A stretch of DNA of 64,000 nucleotides from Thalassospira lohafexi (GCF_002844275.1 NZ_NXGX01000003.1:561012-625011); one strand, 5' to 3'. Shown: positions 17,964-27,480, numbered from the stretch's first letter. Translations and numbers: made by a program. The notes: a model not told the origin generated them from the letters alone.

Positions 17964-19196
17964 ATGAGCGCGTCAGAAGTAATGACTGAAGCAGTCTATC
18001 GATCAGAGCCCCGAGCGCAAGGCGGGGACTATCGTCCTGCCGTAATTTTACAGGTTTTGCCAGAACTTGACGCCGGTGGGGTCGAGCGCGGAACGGTTGA
18101 TATTGCCCGTGCCATCGTTGACGGTGGCGGCAAGGCGCTTGTCGCATCCCAGGGGGGACGGCTTGAGCGCGAACTGGACCGCTTTGGGGCCAAGCATATC
18201 AATTTGCCGCTGAAGTCCAAAAACATCCTGACCATGCGCAAGAATATCGACGCACTGGTGAAGCTTATTTCGGACGAAGGTGTGGACATCATCCATGCCC
18301 GTTCGCGTGCACCCGCCTGGAGTGCCTATTTTGCGGCGCGCAAGGCCGGAATTCCGTTTGTGACGACGTTCCACGGGACGTATTCCGGGTATAAAAATCC
18401 GTTCAAGCGCCGCTATAACGCGATCATGACGATGGGGGATCAGGTTATTGCGATTTCCCAGCACATCGCCACCCACATCAACAAGTATTACAAGGTTGAA
18501 CCAGATCGTTTGAATATCGTTCCACGCGGAACGAATGTTGATCTTTTCAATCCCGAAAATGTCAGTCAGGAACGGCTTATTGCGCTGTCAAACCTGTGGC
18601 GTCTGAATGGCGAAGAATATGTGATTATGTTGCCGGGTCGTATCACGCGCTGGAAGGGGCATGGTTTCCTCATTCGTGCCTTGCCGGCGGTTCTTGAGGC
18701 CCTTGGGCATCGTCGTGTGCGGTGTCTGATTGTTGGATCAGATCAGGGCCGGACCGGTTACCGCGACGAAGTGCTGCAGGTCACGAATAAGCTTGGGCTT
18801 GAAGATGTCGTACATATTGTCGACCATTGTGCCGATATGCCTGCGGCCTATATGCTGGCCGATGTCGTTGCCTGCCCGTCGATTGAACCCGAAGCCTTTG
18901 GCCGTATTCCGTCCGAGGCACAGGCAATGGGACGTCCGGTTGTTTCAACTGCGCACGGTGGGGCGATGGAAACGGTTCTTCCGGGCGAAACCGGGTGGCT
19001 TGTTACGCCCAATGAAGTCGAACAGCTTTCACGCGCACTTGTTCAGGTTCTGAGTATGACGCCTGAAAAACGCGCGACCCTTGCGGCCAAGGGGCGTCAG
19101 CATGTGATCGATCATTACTCGCTTGAACAGATGGCCGAACAGACACTTGGCGTTTATGCCAAGGCGCTTAAGCGCGTTCACAGGAATGCAGCATGA
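17964..19196 (+). CDS. Glycosyltransferase family 4 protein
   Basis: 410-residue GT-B enzyme. The acceptor domain begins with ILQVLPELDAGGVERGTVDIARAIV, and the donor domain carries LPGRITRWKGHGFLIRAL and the EPEAFGRIPSEAQAMGRPVVSTAHGGAMETV signature that binds the nucleotide sugar. Likely a step in lipopolysaccharide core or capsule synthesis. The ATG at 17964 has GGAG four bases upstream; another ATG at 17982 is possible. The stop overlaps the start of the GT9 gene by 4 bases, so the pair is co-translated. Specificity is unknown. Confidence 0.88.
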   Translation: MSASEVMTEAVYRSEPRAQGGDYRPAVILQVLPELDAGGVERGTVDIARAIVDGGGKALVASQGGRLERELDRFGAKHINLPLKSKNILTMRKNIDALVKLISDEGVDIIHARSRAPAWSAYFAARKAGIPFVTTFHGTYSGYKNPFKRRYNAIMTMGDQVIAISQHIATHINKYYKVEPDRLNIVPRGTNVDLFNPENVSQERLIALSNLWRLNGEEYVIMLPGRITRWKGHGFLIRALPAVLEALGHRRVRCLIVGSDQGRTGYRDEVLQVTNKLGLEDVVHIVDHCADMPAAYMLADVVACPSIEPEAFGRIPSEAQAMGRPVVSTAHGGAMETVLPGETGWLVTPNEVEQLSRALVQVLSMTPEKRATLAAKGRQHVIDHYSLEQMAEQTLGVYAKALKRVHRNAA

Positions 19197-20221
19197 ACGA
19201 CGATATCATGAGTATGCCAGTTGATCCGGTTGTTACAACAGCCGGTAAAGAACTGGCGGTGGATGCGTCGGCAACGGGCAAGCGTATTCTGGTGATCAAG
19301 CTTTCTGCACTGGGCGATGTTATTCTGGCAATGGGGCCGTTTGCGGCGATCCGTGCTGCCCATCCTGATGCGCATATCACGGTTCTGACCACACGGCCGT
19401 TTGTCGATCTGATGAAAGCCAGTGGATTTTTTGATGCGATTGCCATCGACCGTCGCCCAAAATTGACCAATCTGCGCGAAGTTTTTGCCCTGCGCCGTTT
19501 TCTGCGCAACGGTAATTTTGACCGCGTTTATGATTTGCAAACCTCGGACCGGTCCGGGTTCTATTACAAATTGTTCTGGCCAAGCCCAAAGCCCGAGTGG
19601 TCCGGAATCGCACGTGGATGTTCACACCCGCATGCAAATCCCGAACGCGATAGCATGCACGCGCTTGATCGAATTTTTGACCAGCTTGAATATGCCGGTC
19701 TTTCGAAGGTTCCTGTTCCCGTTCTTGCCGGACCTGACATTGATCTGGATCGTTTTGGCATTCGCAGTCCGTTCGTTCTGATTTGTCCGGGCGGCGCGCC
19801 GCATCGCCCGGCAAAGCGATGGCCCGCAGAACGGTTTGGGCTTTTGGCCAAGAAACTTGCTGATTATCGCTTAACGCCGGTTCTGATCGGAACCGAGAAG
19901 GAAAGCGACGTCCTGGGCAAGATTGATGCCATGTGCCCGAAGGCCCGCAATCTGATGGGGCGCACCGGGTTTCTTGACATTGCATCGCTTGGTGCGCGGT
20001 CGGTTTTGGCGATCGGCAATGATACGGGGCCGATGCATATTGCGGCTGCCGCAGGGGCGCCATCCATTGTCCTGTTTTCGCGCGAATCGGATCCAAAATT
20101 AAGTGCACCGCGCGGAATTGGCGCAAATGCCGTTAGCACCGTTCGCGAAAGTGACCTGCGGGAATTAACCGTTAATCGTGTGATGGAAGAAGTGCGCCGT
20201 CGTCTTGATTTGGACGAATAA
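19193..20221 (+). CDS. Glycosyltransferase family 9 (heptosyltransferase-like)
   Basis: 342 residues. IKLSALGDVILAMGPFAAIRAAHPDAHITVLT is the N-terminal GT9 motif, and ICPGGAPHRPAKRWPAERFGLLAKKL and IGNDTGPMHIAAAAGAPSIVLF are the donor-site motifs of heptosyltransferases (ADP-heptose to LPS core). Overlaps the GT4 gene by 4 bases, consistent with a two-gene LPS core unit. Whether it transfers heptose or another sugar is not decided. Confidence 0.9.
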   Translation: MNDDIMSMPVDPVVTTAGKELAVDASATGKRILVIKLSALGDVILAMGPFAAIRAAHPDAHITVLTTRPFVDLMKASGFFDAIAIDRRPKLTNLREVFALRRFLRNGNFDRVYDLQTSDRSGFYYKLFWPSPKPEWSGIARGCSHPHANPERDSMHALDRIFDQLEYAGLSKVPVPVLAGPDIDLDRFGIRSPFVLICPGGAPHRPAKRWPAERFGLLAKKLADYRLTPVLIGTEKESDVLGKIDAMCPKARNLMGRTGFLDIASLGARSVLAIGNDTGPMHIAAAAGAPSIVLFSRESDPKLSAPRGIGANAVSTVRESDLRELTVNRVMEEVRRRLDLDE

Positions 20222-20430
20222 AAAACCGGTAATGGCACAATAAGCACACCGTTAATTCAAAAGCGCGGAAATTGGCGCTTTGAAAGGTTTTGACTTGCCT
20301 AAAAACATTGCTTTCTGAGCGCACCGGGATATGCTAGTGCAGGTCTAGTGAAAAACGCGGTTTCATAGAAACGCGGTTTTCCATATTACTCTTTCTGACC
20401 GATTTGTTTGATTACCATAGGAGATTATCC
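20222..20430 (+). other. infC 5' leader
   Basis: Holds a weak hairpin (AAAGCGC 20260-20266, GCGCTTT 20275-20281) that may end the glycosyltransferase transcript, a TTGACT at 20290-20295 that could be a -35 element, and two direct copies of AAACGCGGTTT (20353-20363 and 20369-20379). The AGGAG of infC is at 20419-20423. Confidence 0.4.
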
Positions 20431-20967
20431 ATAGCACGACCACGCAAACCGATGCAGCCGACCAAGGATGGTCCGCGCGTCAATGAGGATATTAAAGCCC
20501 GTTTGATCTGTGTTGTCGACGCTGAAGGCAATATGTCGGATCCGATGACGGTGCGTGAAGGCGTTGAAAAGGCAGCAGAAGTTGGACTCGACCTTGTCGA
20601 AGTCGCTCCGAATGCCGAACCGCCAGTGTGCAAGTTGATCGACTACGGCAAGTTCAAATACGAACAAAGCAAAAAGCAGAACGAAGCCAAAAAGAAACAG
20701 AAGGTTATCGAAGTCAAGGAGATCAAACTCCGTCCGAACATCGATATCCATGACTACAACGTCAAACTGCGCGCCGCGCAGAAGTTTCTTGGCGGTGGTG
20801 ATAAGGTGAAAGTTACGTTGCGCTTCCGCGGACGTGAAATGGCCCACCAGGATCTTGGTCTTGGCATGCTCCAGCGCTTCTCGGGGGATCTTGAAGATCT
20901 TTCCAAGCCGGAAATGATGCCGAAGATGGAAGGTCGTGTTATGATTATGGTACTGGCGCCGCGTTAA
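20431..20967 (+). CDS. infC: Translation initiation factor IF-3, apparent AUA start
   Basis: Binds the 30S subunit and enforces correct start-codon choice. The N-terminal domain begins [20 protein letters not shown], the linker is Lys-rich ([22 protein letters not shown]), and the C-terminal domain has [14 protein letters not shown] and ends in MIMVLAPR. An AGGAG (20419-20423) lies exactly 7 bases before ATA at 20431, giving a start I-A-R-P-R-K-P that fits the usual alphaproteobacterial M-A-R-P type N terminus and a 178-residue product. The first ATG is at 20452, without a ribosome-binding site. E. coli infC uses AUU, and such codons let IF-3 repress its own translation. Confidence 0.93.
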   Translation: MARPRKPMQPTKDGPRVNEDIKARLICVVDAEGNMSDPMTVREGVEKAAEVGLDLVEVAPNAEPPVCKLIDYGKFKYEQSKKQNEAKKKQKVIEVKEIKLRPNIDIHDYNVKLRAAQKFLGGGDKVKVTLRFRGREMAHQDLGLGMLQRFSGDLEDLSKPEMMPKMEGRVMIMVLAPR

Positions 20968-21021
20968 GACGCGGCGTTTTGCCGTTCTGCCCAAAGAGGT
21001 CCAAGCCAAAGAGGGAATGCC

Positions 21022-21426
21022 ATGCCAGCCGTAAATGATCTTCTGATCGTTGGTGTTGATGACGACCCGAAAAGTCTGGTTCTTCTGAAACGAATCGTCG
21101 AAAGCGGCGGTTATCAGTTTCAGGGGGTTTCCTCTGGCAAGGACCTTTTAAAACTCCTGAAGTCGGCAAGGCCGCGCATCATCCTTCTGGATATCATGAT
21201 GCCCGACATGAACGGGTTTGAAACCGCACTTAATGTGCGGACCCATTTCCCCAATCTTGCCTGCGCGATCATTTATGTCACGGCACGTCAGAGCGAAGAA
21301 GACCTGCGCGGCGGTGTTGCCGCCGGGGGCAACGATTTTGTCCTTAAGCCGGTCAATCGCGAAAAGCTGATGACACGAGTCGAAAAATGGATCGGCCGCG
21401 CCCATAACATCAAAACGGCGGTTTGA
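21022..21426 (+). CDS. Single-domain response regulator (CheY-like)
   Basis: 134 residues, receiver domain only: acidic pocket in VGVDDDPKSL, phosphoacceptor Asp in ILLDIMMPDMNGFE, Thr in YVTAR and the conserved Lys in LKPVN. No output domain. A GAGGGA site precedes the ATG. It sits between infC and rpmI, where alphaproteobacteria usually have no gene, and no histidine kinase is adjacent; the PAS kinase at 27.6 kb is the nearest in this window. Confidence 0.88.
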   Translation: MPAVNDLLIVGVDDDPKSLVLLKRIVESGGYQFQGVSSGKDLLKLLKSARPRIILLDIMMPDMNGFETALNVRTHFPNLACAIIYVTARQSEEDLRGGVAAGGNDFVLKPVNREKLMTRVEKWIGRAHNIKTAV

Positions 21427-21505
21427 CGGTTCACCTGTAATCTGCACCTTCACGCATTGCGTTTGAATGCCAGCCCTGTCGGTATCAGCCGATGGTGGAG
21501 TGTGT

Positions 21506-22465
21506 TTATGGGATAAGTGGGCGCAGGGCTGTGATCAGCGAATCAATATATAATGTCAGGATCGAAAAGCTGATAACGCCGACGGCTGTGGTCACCAGAA
21601 CAATTGACGAGCTTCTAACGATATATCGGTCATAGGTTGTTGCGATGACAAAAACATTCCCCGCCGTTGGTAAGCCTGCAAGCAGTAAAACAGCCTGTGC
21701 CTCCAGCCCGGAAACGGTTCCAAGAGTATAAAACGCAATGAAGACGGCCACGGGATGGGCAACCAGTTTGGCAATGCTCATGACGGCTAGCTCGGCACGG
21801 TTTTCGGCAATCGGACGACCGACAAGTGCGACGCCAATGGCAAATAGTGCTGCCGGCCCGGCACTGCGTCCCAGAAGTTCCAGCAGATAATCCACACCGT
21901 CTGGCCAGCGAAGGTCAAGAATGCTGGCCGCAACGCCGGTCAGAATCGCGATGACAACCGGATTAAGCAACGTTCCGCGCAGGATTTTGCCCAATGGGTT
22001 TGTGCCATCGGCATGTTTCGCTGTTTCAAGCAGGAACAGCGAAAGCGGCAACATGAAAATCAGATCAAACGACAGGGCGACAATCAGGGGAACAGTCGCC
22101 TGCGTTCCAAGCAACCCAATGATCAGGGGTAAGCCCATGAAACCGACATTGGGCATGGTGCTGCCAAAGGAAAAAAGCGTCTGGCAGGCGGGATCGAGTT
22201 TGAAGACACGTTTTGCAATAAGCCGCGTTGCGCCATAAACCAGAAGCGTTGCCCCGCCGTAAGCAAGCAAAATGTCGGGCTGCCAAATCTCTGATGGTGT
22301 CCGGCTGGCAAGGGCGCGAAACAAAAGGGCAGGCAAGGCAAAGTAAAAAACAAAGCCATTGATGCCGCGCATCCCTTCGCTCGAGACGATCTTGGTCTTT
22401 CCGCCAATCCAGCCAAGGGCAATCAGGCTGAAAAAGGGCAGGATGATAGATGTAATTTGTGCCAT
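21506..22465 (-). CDS. AEC-family transporter
   Basis: 319-residue integral membrane protein with about ten hydrophobic helices in two halves. FFSLIALGWIGGKTKIVSSEGMRGINGFVFYFALPALLFRAL at the N terminus and GLPTAGNVFVIATTY in the C-terminal half are typical of auxin-efflux-carrier-type transporters (malonate or malate permease relatives). It is on the minus strand, splitting infC from rpmI-rplT. Substrate is unknown. Confidence 0.88.
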   Translation of the reverse strand: MAQITSIILPFFSLIALGWIGGKTKIVSSEGMRGINGFVFYFALPALLFRALASRTPSEIWQPDILLAYGGATLLVYGATRLIAKRVFKLDPACQTLFSFGSTMPNVGFMGLPLIIGLLGTQATVPLIVALSFDLIFMLPLSLFLLETAKHADGTNPLGKILRGTLLNPVVIAILTGVAASILDLRWPDGVDYLLELLGRSAGPAALFAIGVALVGRPIAENRAELAVMSIAKLVAHPVAVFIAFYTLGTVSGLEAQAVLLLAGLPTAGNVFVIATTYDRYIVRSSSIVLVTTAVGVISFSILTLYIDSLITALRPLIP

Positions 22466-22607
22466 GCGACCTGTGATATAGAGGCGAGAGAATGAAACTG
22501 GGCGGGTTTATTTGATCTGTCGAATGCACAATGGCGGGGCAGAGCCGCAAAAAGCAAGGGCAAAGGGGCGAATTGGTCCTTGAAAAAGGCAAATGCTGAG
22601 TCTATAA

Positions 22608-22674
22608 CCACCCGTCCCCGAAACAGGTGGTGAGGCTGGAAAGTTTGTTATGAACTTTCAGGGCATGCCCAGCC
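22608..22674 (+). promoter_or_regulatory. Structured leader upstream of rpmI (candidate L20-type autoregulatory RNA)
   Basis: Stem CCACC/GGTGG (22608-22612 with 22626-22630) is followed by a nested structure: GGCTGG (22634-22639) pairs with CCAGCC (22669-22674) around a perfect hairpin GAAAGTT/AACTTTC (22639-22645 with 22653-22659). It lies 45 bases before the rpmI start. L20 represses the rpmI-rplT mRNA by binding leader structures in several bacteria; here the role is inferred from position. Confidence 0.4.
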
Positions 22675-22718
22675 GCCGTAGGGGATTTCGTTTTCATTGC
22701 ATATGCAAGGATAGAAAA

Positions 22719-22916
22719 ATGCCCAAGATGAAGACCAAAGCGAGTGCTAAAAAACGCTTTAGCCTGACTGCAAGCGGAAAAGTGCGTCGCAACGTGGCAA
22801 ACAAGCGCCACCTGCTGACTGCAAAACCTACCAAGATGAAGCGCCAGTCGCGTGGTACAGAGATTCTCTGTGACGCCGATGCCCGCATTGTCAAAAAATT
22901 CCTGCCGTACGGTTAA
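22719..22916 (+). CDS. rpmI: 50S ribosomal protein L35
   Basis: 65 residues starting [20 protein letters not shown], with the basic [16 protein letters not shown] core and the KKFLPYG end. The ATG at 22719 is the family start; the longer open frame from 22650 is not translated in homologues. rplT follows 16 bases later. Confidence 0.96.
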   Translation: MPKMKTKASAKKRFSLTASGKVRRNVANKRHLLTAKPTKMKRQSRGTEILCDADARIVKKFLPYG

Positions 22917-22932
22917 GGTTAAGGAGAGTTAA

Positions 22933-23289
22933 ATGGCTCGTGTAAAAGGGGGCGTGTCTTCACACGCCCGTCACCGCAAGGTTATTAATGCTGCCAAGGG
23001 TTACCGAGGCCGCCGCAAGAATACTTTCCGCACTGCCGTTCAGGCTGTGGAAAAAGGTTTGCAGTATGCATACCGCGATCGTCGCGTTAAGAAACGCCAG
23101 TTCCGTTCACTCTGGATCCAGCGTATCAACGCCGGTGCACGTGAAAACGGTCTGAGCTATTCGCAGTTCATGAACGGCCTTAAGAAGGCTGGCGTTGAAC
23201 TGGACCGCAAGGTGCTTGCTGACATCGCAGTGCGTGAACCTGAAGCTTTCAAAGCTCTGGTTACACAGGCGCAGGCTGCACTCGGCTAA
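22933..23289 (+). CDS. rplT: 50S ribosomal protein L20
   Basis: 118 residues: [20 protein letters not shown] at the N terminus, then [15 protein letters not shown], and the compact C-terminal domain ([32 protein letters not shown]). L20 binds 23S rRNA early in assembly and usually represses its own operon. A GGAGAG site precedes the ATG. Co-transcribed with rpmI; a terminator lies 47 bases downstream. Confidence 0.97.
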   Translation: MARVKGGVSSHARHRKVINAAKGYRGRRKNTFRTAVQAVEKGLQYAYRDRRVKKRQFRSLWIQRINAGARENGLSYSQFMNGLKKAGVELDRKVLADIAVREPEAFKALVTQAQAALG

Positions 23290-23335
23290 TAAACCTTTGT
23301 AATAAGGTTTATATAGGCACTTGCCTGATTTGATC

Positions 23336-23372
23336 GGGGGCGGCCATATTGGCCGTCCCCTTTCTTATTTTA
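23336..23372 (+). terminator. Terminator between rplT and pheS
   Basis: GGGGGCGGCC and GGCCGTCCCC (one G-U pair) around ATATT, followed by a T-rich tract. It should end the rpmI-rplT transcript; pheS begins 55 bases after the stem, so partial read-through into pheST is possible. Confidence 0.87.
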
Positions 23373-23415
23373 CGTTCTTTTTGTTTTTGAAACCCAAGCC
23401 AAAGCGTCGGAAGTT

Positions 23416-24486
23416 ATGGAAAACATCGAAGCATTGCGCGAAGAGGTTCTGGCGGAAGTCGAAAATGCGGCCGATCTGGCTGTACTTGAAGATGTCCGCA
23501 TCAGCGCCCTTGGCAAGAAAGGCCGTATTACCGGCCTGATGAAAAACCTTGGCAAGATGGACCCCGATCAACGTCGTGAATTTGGTCAGACGCTGAACGC
23601 GGTCAAAGACCAGGTTGCAGGCGCAATCGACACCCGCAAAACGGCCCTTGAAGATGCCGCCCTTGAGGCGCGCCTGTCGGGTGAGCGGATCGACGTTACC
23701 CTGTCGTCACGTCCTGATGAAACGGCAGGCCGTATTCACCCGATCAGCCAGACGATTGACGAAATTGTCTCGATCTTTGGCGAGATGGGCTTTGCACTGG
23801 CCGAAGGGCCGGACGTCGAAGACGATTTCCATAACTTTACCGCGCTTAACATTCCGCCGGAACATCCCGCGCGCGAAATGCAGGACACTTTCTATCTGCC
23901 TGAACGCGAAGACGGGTCGCGCCTTGTGCTGCGGACCCATACATCGCCTGTGCAGATCAGAACCATGCAAAACAAAACCCCGCCGATCCGCATCATTGCA
24001 CCGGGGCGCACATATCGTTCCGATAGCGATATGACCCATACGCCGATGTTCCATCAGGTCGAAGGTCTGGTGATCGATAAAAAAACGCACATGGGGCATC
24101 TCAAGGGCTGCCTGCTTGAGTTTGTGAAAACCTATTTCGAACTTGATGACGTGCCGGTGCGCTACCGTCCAAGCTTCTTCCCGTTCACCGAGCCGAGTGC
24201 CGAAATGGATATCGGCTGTTCGCGCAAAGGCGGGGAACTCAAGATTGGTGAAGGCGACGACTGGCTGGAAATCCTTGGCTGCGGCATGGTGCATCCGCGC
24301 GTCCTGTCGGCCTGTGGTCTTGACCCGGAAGAATATCAGGGCTTTGCCTTTGGCATGGGGATTGAACGTATTGCCATGCTGAAATACGGCATTCCCGATC
24401 TTCGTACCTTCTTCGATACCGATCTGCGCTGGCTGAAACATTATGGTTTCGTGCCGCTGGATGTACCGAACATGGTAAGGGGCTGA
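23416..24486 (+). CDS. pheS: Phenylalanyl-tRNA synthetase alpha subunit
   Basis: Class II synthetase catalytic subunit of the alpha2-beta2 enzyme. An N-terminal coiled coil (to about 100) precedes motif 1 ([19 protein letters not shown]), motif 2 ([36 protein letters not shown]), the FTEPSAEMD loop and motif 3 ([14 protein letters not shown]). 356 residues. pheT starts 4 bases after the stop, so the subunits are made together. Confidence 0.97.
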   Translation: MENIEALREEVLAEVENAADLAVLEDVRISALGKKGRITGLMKNLGKMDPDQRREFGQTLNAVKDQVAGAIDTRKTALEDAALEARLSGERIDVTLSSRPDETAGRIHPISQTIDEIVSIFGEMGFALAEGPDVEDDFHNFTALNIPPEHPAREMQDTFYLPEREDGSRLVLRTHTSPVQIRTMQNKTPPIRIIAPGRTYRSDSDMTHTPMFHQVEGLVIDKKTHMGHLKGCLLEFVKTYFELDDVPVRYRPSFFPFTEPSAEMDIGCSRKGGELKIGEGDDWLEILGCGMVHPRVLSACGLDPEEYQGFAFGMGIERIAMLKYGIPDLRTFFDTDLRWLKHYGFVPLDVPNMVRG

Positions 24487-24490
24487 GATT

Positions 24491-26899
24491 ATGAAATTCA
24501 CACTTGATTGGCTAAAACAGCACCTTGATACCGATGCGTCGGTTGCGGTGATTGCCGAGAAACTGACTGATATCGGCCTTGAAATCGAAGGGCTTACCGA
24601 TCGTGCAGCAGCCCTTGCCGACATTCGTGTTGCCCATATCGAAGAAGCCGGACAGCATCCGGATGCAGACCGTTTGAAGCTGTGCCGGGTCAATACCGGC
24701 GAGAAAATCATTCAGGTCGTTTGTGGTGCACCAAATGCGCGCACTGGCATCAAGGTTGCCTTGGCTCAGCCCGGTGCGATCATTCCGATTGATGGATCGA
24801 AACTGAAACCGGGTAAAATCCGCGGTGTCGAAAGCCAGGGGATGATGTGCTCAACCCGTGAGCTGTGCCTTGGTGACGATCATGACGGCATTATCGAGTT
24901 GCCCGATGATGCGCCAATTGGTGCACCAGTTGCCGGTATCTTGGGTGCGGATGATACGATTTTTGAAATCGGTCTGACACCGAACCGCCCCGATTGCACC
25001 GGTGTGCGTGGTATTGCACGTGATCTGGCCGCAGCCGGTATCGGTACGCTTAAGGCCGACCCGCGTCAGGAAGCCGTTTCAGGTACATTTGACAGCCCGG
25101 TTGGTGTCACGATCAGTGACGACATTGCATCGAATAATGCGGTTCCGGCATTTTATGGCCGGTATATCCGTGGTGTGAAAAATGCCCAAAGCCCAGATTG
25201 GCTTAAAGCCCGTCTGGAGGCCATCGGCCTGCGCCCGATTTCGGCCCTTGTTGATATCACCAATCTGGTAACCCACGATCTGGGCCGTCCGTTGCATGTG
25301 TTTGATGCCGATAAACTGTCGGGTGACATCAATGTGCGTTATGCGACCAATGGTGAAAAAATCGCGGCCCTTGATAACAAGGAATACGCGCTTTCCGATA
25401 CCATGGTTGTCATTGCTGACACGGCAAAGGCACTTGGCATTGGTGGCATCATTGGCGGCGAAGAAACCGGGTGCCTTGAAGACACAGTAAACGTGTTTGT
25501 CGAATGCGCCCTGTTTGATCCGATCAGCGTTGCCAAGACCGGTCGTAAGCTTCAGATCAATTCCGATGCGCGCTATCGTTTCGAACGTGGCGTTGATCCG
25601 CAATCGATTGCTTGGGGCATGGAAGTCGCCACCCATTTGATTACGGAAATCTGTGGTGGTGAAGTTTCGAACGTTGTCAAAGCTGGCGAAGTGCCAAACC
25701 CGCGCAACAGCTTTGATCTGCGTATTGACCGTATTCGTGAGCTTGGCGGTGTTGCGGTTGAGGCTGATCGTGTTGTTGAAATCCTGACATCGCTTGGCTT
25801 TGAGGTCAGTGGTTCAGGCCCGGTCATTTCCGCCGTCGCACCGACATGGCGTCCTGACGTGATTGGCGAAGCCGATCTGGTCGAGGAAGTCCTGCGAATT
25901 GTCGGTTACGACAAAATCCCGACTGTTGCGTTGGAACGCGAAAGCAGCCTGCCGGTACCGGCCCTGTCGCCGATGCAAAAACGTGTTGGTCTGACCCGTC
26001 GTGTTCTGGCGTCACGTGGCCTTTATGAGACCGTGACATGGGCCTTTACGGACTCGCGTTGGGCAAAGCTGTTTGGTGAGCTTAAAGACGGCCTGTATCT
26101 GGCCAATCCGATCAGTTCCGACCTTGATGTGATGCGGCCTAATGCGCTGATCAATATGATCGCGGCGGCCGGACGCAACCACGCACGCGGGTTTTCTGAT
26201 CTGGCTTTGTTTGAAGTTGGGCCGGAATTCTTTGGTGATCAGCCGGGTGATCAGCGTCTTGTGGCGGCGGGTCTTCGTTCTGGTGCCACCACAGCACGCA
26301 GTTGGACCGGTTCGCGCCGTGACGTTGATGTGTTTGACGTTAAGGCCGATGCAGAAGCGCTGCTTGAGGCGCTTGGGACCAATGCGGCCAATGTGCAGGT
26401 TTCTACCGACGGTGCGCCAAGCTGGTATCATCCGGGACGCTCAGCCGCCTTGCAGCTGGGTCCGAAAAACGTTCTTGGGTATTTCGGTGAGTTGCACCCC
26501 AAAGTGCTTAAGGCGCTTGGTGTTAAAGGTCGTGTCGTGGCGTTTGAGCTGTTTGTCGAAAACGTGCCGATGCCAAAGAAAAAAGGTACGGCCCGTCCGG
26601 CGCTTAACGCATCAAGCTTCCAGTCGGTTGAGCGGGACTTTGCCTTCTTGCTTGATCAGGATGTGAAGGCCGAAGCCATTATTAAGGCTGCGCGCAGTGC
26701 CGACCGTAACCTGATTGTCGATGTGACGATCTTTGATCTTTATGCCGGCAAAGGCATCGAGGATGGCAAGAAATCATTGGCATTTTCGATCACATTACAG
26801 CCGACCAAGGCAACCTTGACCGAAGAAGAAATTGATACGGTCAGCAAAAACGTTGTCGCGGCTGTCGAAAAGGCAACCGGCGGATCTTTGCGGGCCTAG
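24491..26899 (+). CDS. pheT: Phenylalanyl-tRNA synthetase beta subunit
   Basis: 802 residues: MKFTLDWLKQHLDTDASV start, the tRNA-binding OB domain (VAHIEEAGQHPDADRLKLCRVNTG, VVCGAPNARTGIKVALAQPGAIIP), the B3/B4 editing domain (EIGLTPNRPDCTGVRGIARDLAAAG, DITNLVTHDLGRPLHVFDADKL), the B5 domain and a C-terminal ferredoxin-fold anticodon domain (SSFQSVERDFAFLLD). Hydrolyses Tyr-tRNA(Phe) in trans. A terminator follows. Confidence 0.97.
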   Translation: MKFTLDWLKQHLDTDASVAVIAEKLTDIGLEIEGLTDRAAALADIRVAHIEEAGQHPDADRLKLCRVNTGEKIIQVVCGAPNARTGIKVALAQPGAIIPIDGSKLKPGKIRGVESQGMMCSTRELCLGDDHDGIIELPDDAPIGAPVAGILGADDTIFEIGLTPNRPDCTGVRGIARDLAAAGIGTLKADPRQEAVSGTFDSPVGVTISDDIASNNAVPAFYGRYIRGVKNAQSPDWLKARLEAIGLRPISALVDITNLVTHDLGRPLHVFDADKLSGDINVRYATNGEKIAALDNKEYALSDTMVVIADTAKALGIGGIIGGEETGCLEDTVNVFVECALFDPISVAKTGRKLQINSDARYRFERGVDPQSIAWGMEVATHLITEICGGEVSNVVKAGEVPNPRNSFDLRIDRIRELGGVAVEADRVVEILTSLGFEVSGSGPVISAVAPTWRPDVIGEADLVEEVLRIVGYDKIPTVALERESSLPVPALSPMQKRVGLTRRVLASRGLYETVTWAFTDSRWAKLFGELKDGLYLANPISSDLDVMRPNALINMIAAAGRNHARGFSDLALFEVGPEFFGDQPGDQRLVAAGLRSGATTARSWTGSRRDVDVFDVKADAEALLEALGTNAANVQVSTDGAPSWYHPGRSAALQLGPKNVLGYFGELHPKVLKALGVKGRVVAFELFVENVPMPKKKGTARPALNASSFQSVERDFAFLLDQDVKAEAIIKAARSADRNLIVDVTIFDLYAGKGIEDGKKSLAFSITLQPTKATLTEEEIDTVSKNVVAAVEKATGGSLRA

Positions 26900-26925
26900 T
26901 TTGGCACCAAGTCAGTAAAACATTT

Positions 26926-26960
26926 AAAAACGGGTCGCTTTCGGGCGGCCCGTTTTCTTT
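26926..26960 (+). terminator. Terminator after pheT
   Basis: AAAACGGG (26927-26934) pairs with CCCGTTTT (26949-26956), with a minor CGC/GCG inner pairing, followed by CTTTTAT. Confidence 0.82.
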
Positions 26961-27006
26961 TATCGGGGATGCAAAGTGTGGCTAATGCCAAGCGGCCGGG
27001 ATAAAT

Positions 27007-27480
27007 TTACCGACCGGGGCGCTTGCGCAGGATGGCATATTCTTCCTCGTCGAGATCAAGTGCGATCAACTCGGGCCCGTTGCTAAAGATGTGCCATTCC
27101 ATATCGGTGTCATCGCATTCGATGCTGAGCTGATCGGCCATGCTGTTCCATGTGCATTGTTCGCGATCGTCATCGGCATCAAGGCGCCCGACACCATTGT
27201 CATAAAGATGCAAAACCAGAAGCTGCTCATCCTCGTCAATCGAATAGATGGCATATGTTTCGTTTGCAAAACGGTAGTTGATTTCCCTGCCATCCAGCCG
27301 CCGCCATCCGCGCGGCAATGGCTCCCCCGGTTCGTGCTGGGCAAAGAAGTTGGCAAGGGTCTGCATGTGATTGTCATTCATGGTGCGCATGTCCGAGCCA
27401 CAGGCGCCAAGCGTAAGTAGCCCCAGCATTGCGACAGATGTCAGGATCGAACGACGGTTGCGGGCAAAGCTTATGGTCAT
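27007..27480 (-). CDS. Predicted lipoprotein of unknown function
   Basis: 157 residues from the ATG at 27480. A type II signal peptide is visible: basic start, hydrophobic ILTSVAMLGLLTLG and a lipobox LGAC, so the mature protein would start at Cys and be lipid-anchored in the envelope. The rest is acidic (DADDDREQC, DLDEEEYA), with two further Cys that could pair. I recognise no family. It is encoded just downstream of the sensor kinase on the same strand, with a 111-base gap. Confidence 0.7.
   Translation of the reverse strand: MTISFARNRRSILTSVAMLGLLTLGACGSDMRTMNDNHMQTLANFFAQHEPGEPLPRGWRRLDGREINYRFANETYAIYSIDEDEQLLVLHLYDNGVGRLDADDDREQCTWNSMADQLSIECDDTDMEWHIFSNGPELIALDLDEEEYAILRKRPGR

Noticed and set aside
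20353..20379. Two direct copies of AAACGCGGTTT in the infC leader as a possible array
   Set aside because: Only two copies; noted under the leader but not enough for a repeat element or CRISPR.
23340..23415. Phe-rich reading frame before pheS, as in an attenuator leader peptide
   Set aside because: The Phe codons come from the T-rich tail after the terminator stem; a leader peptide should precede the stem.
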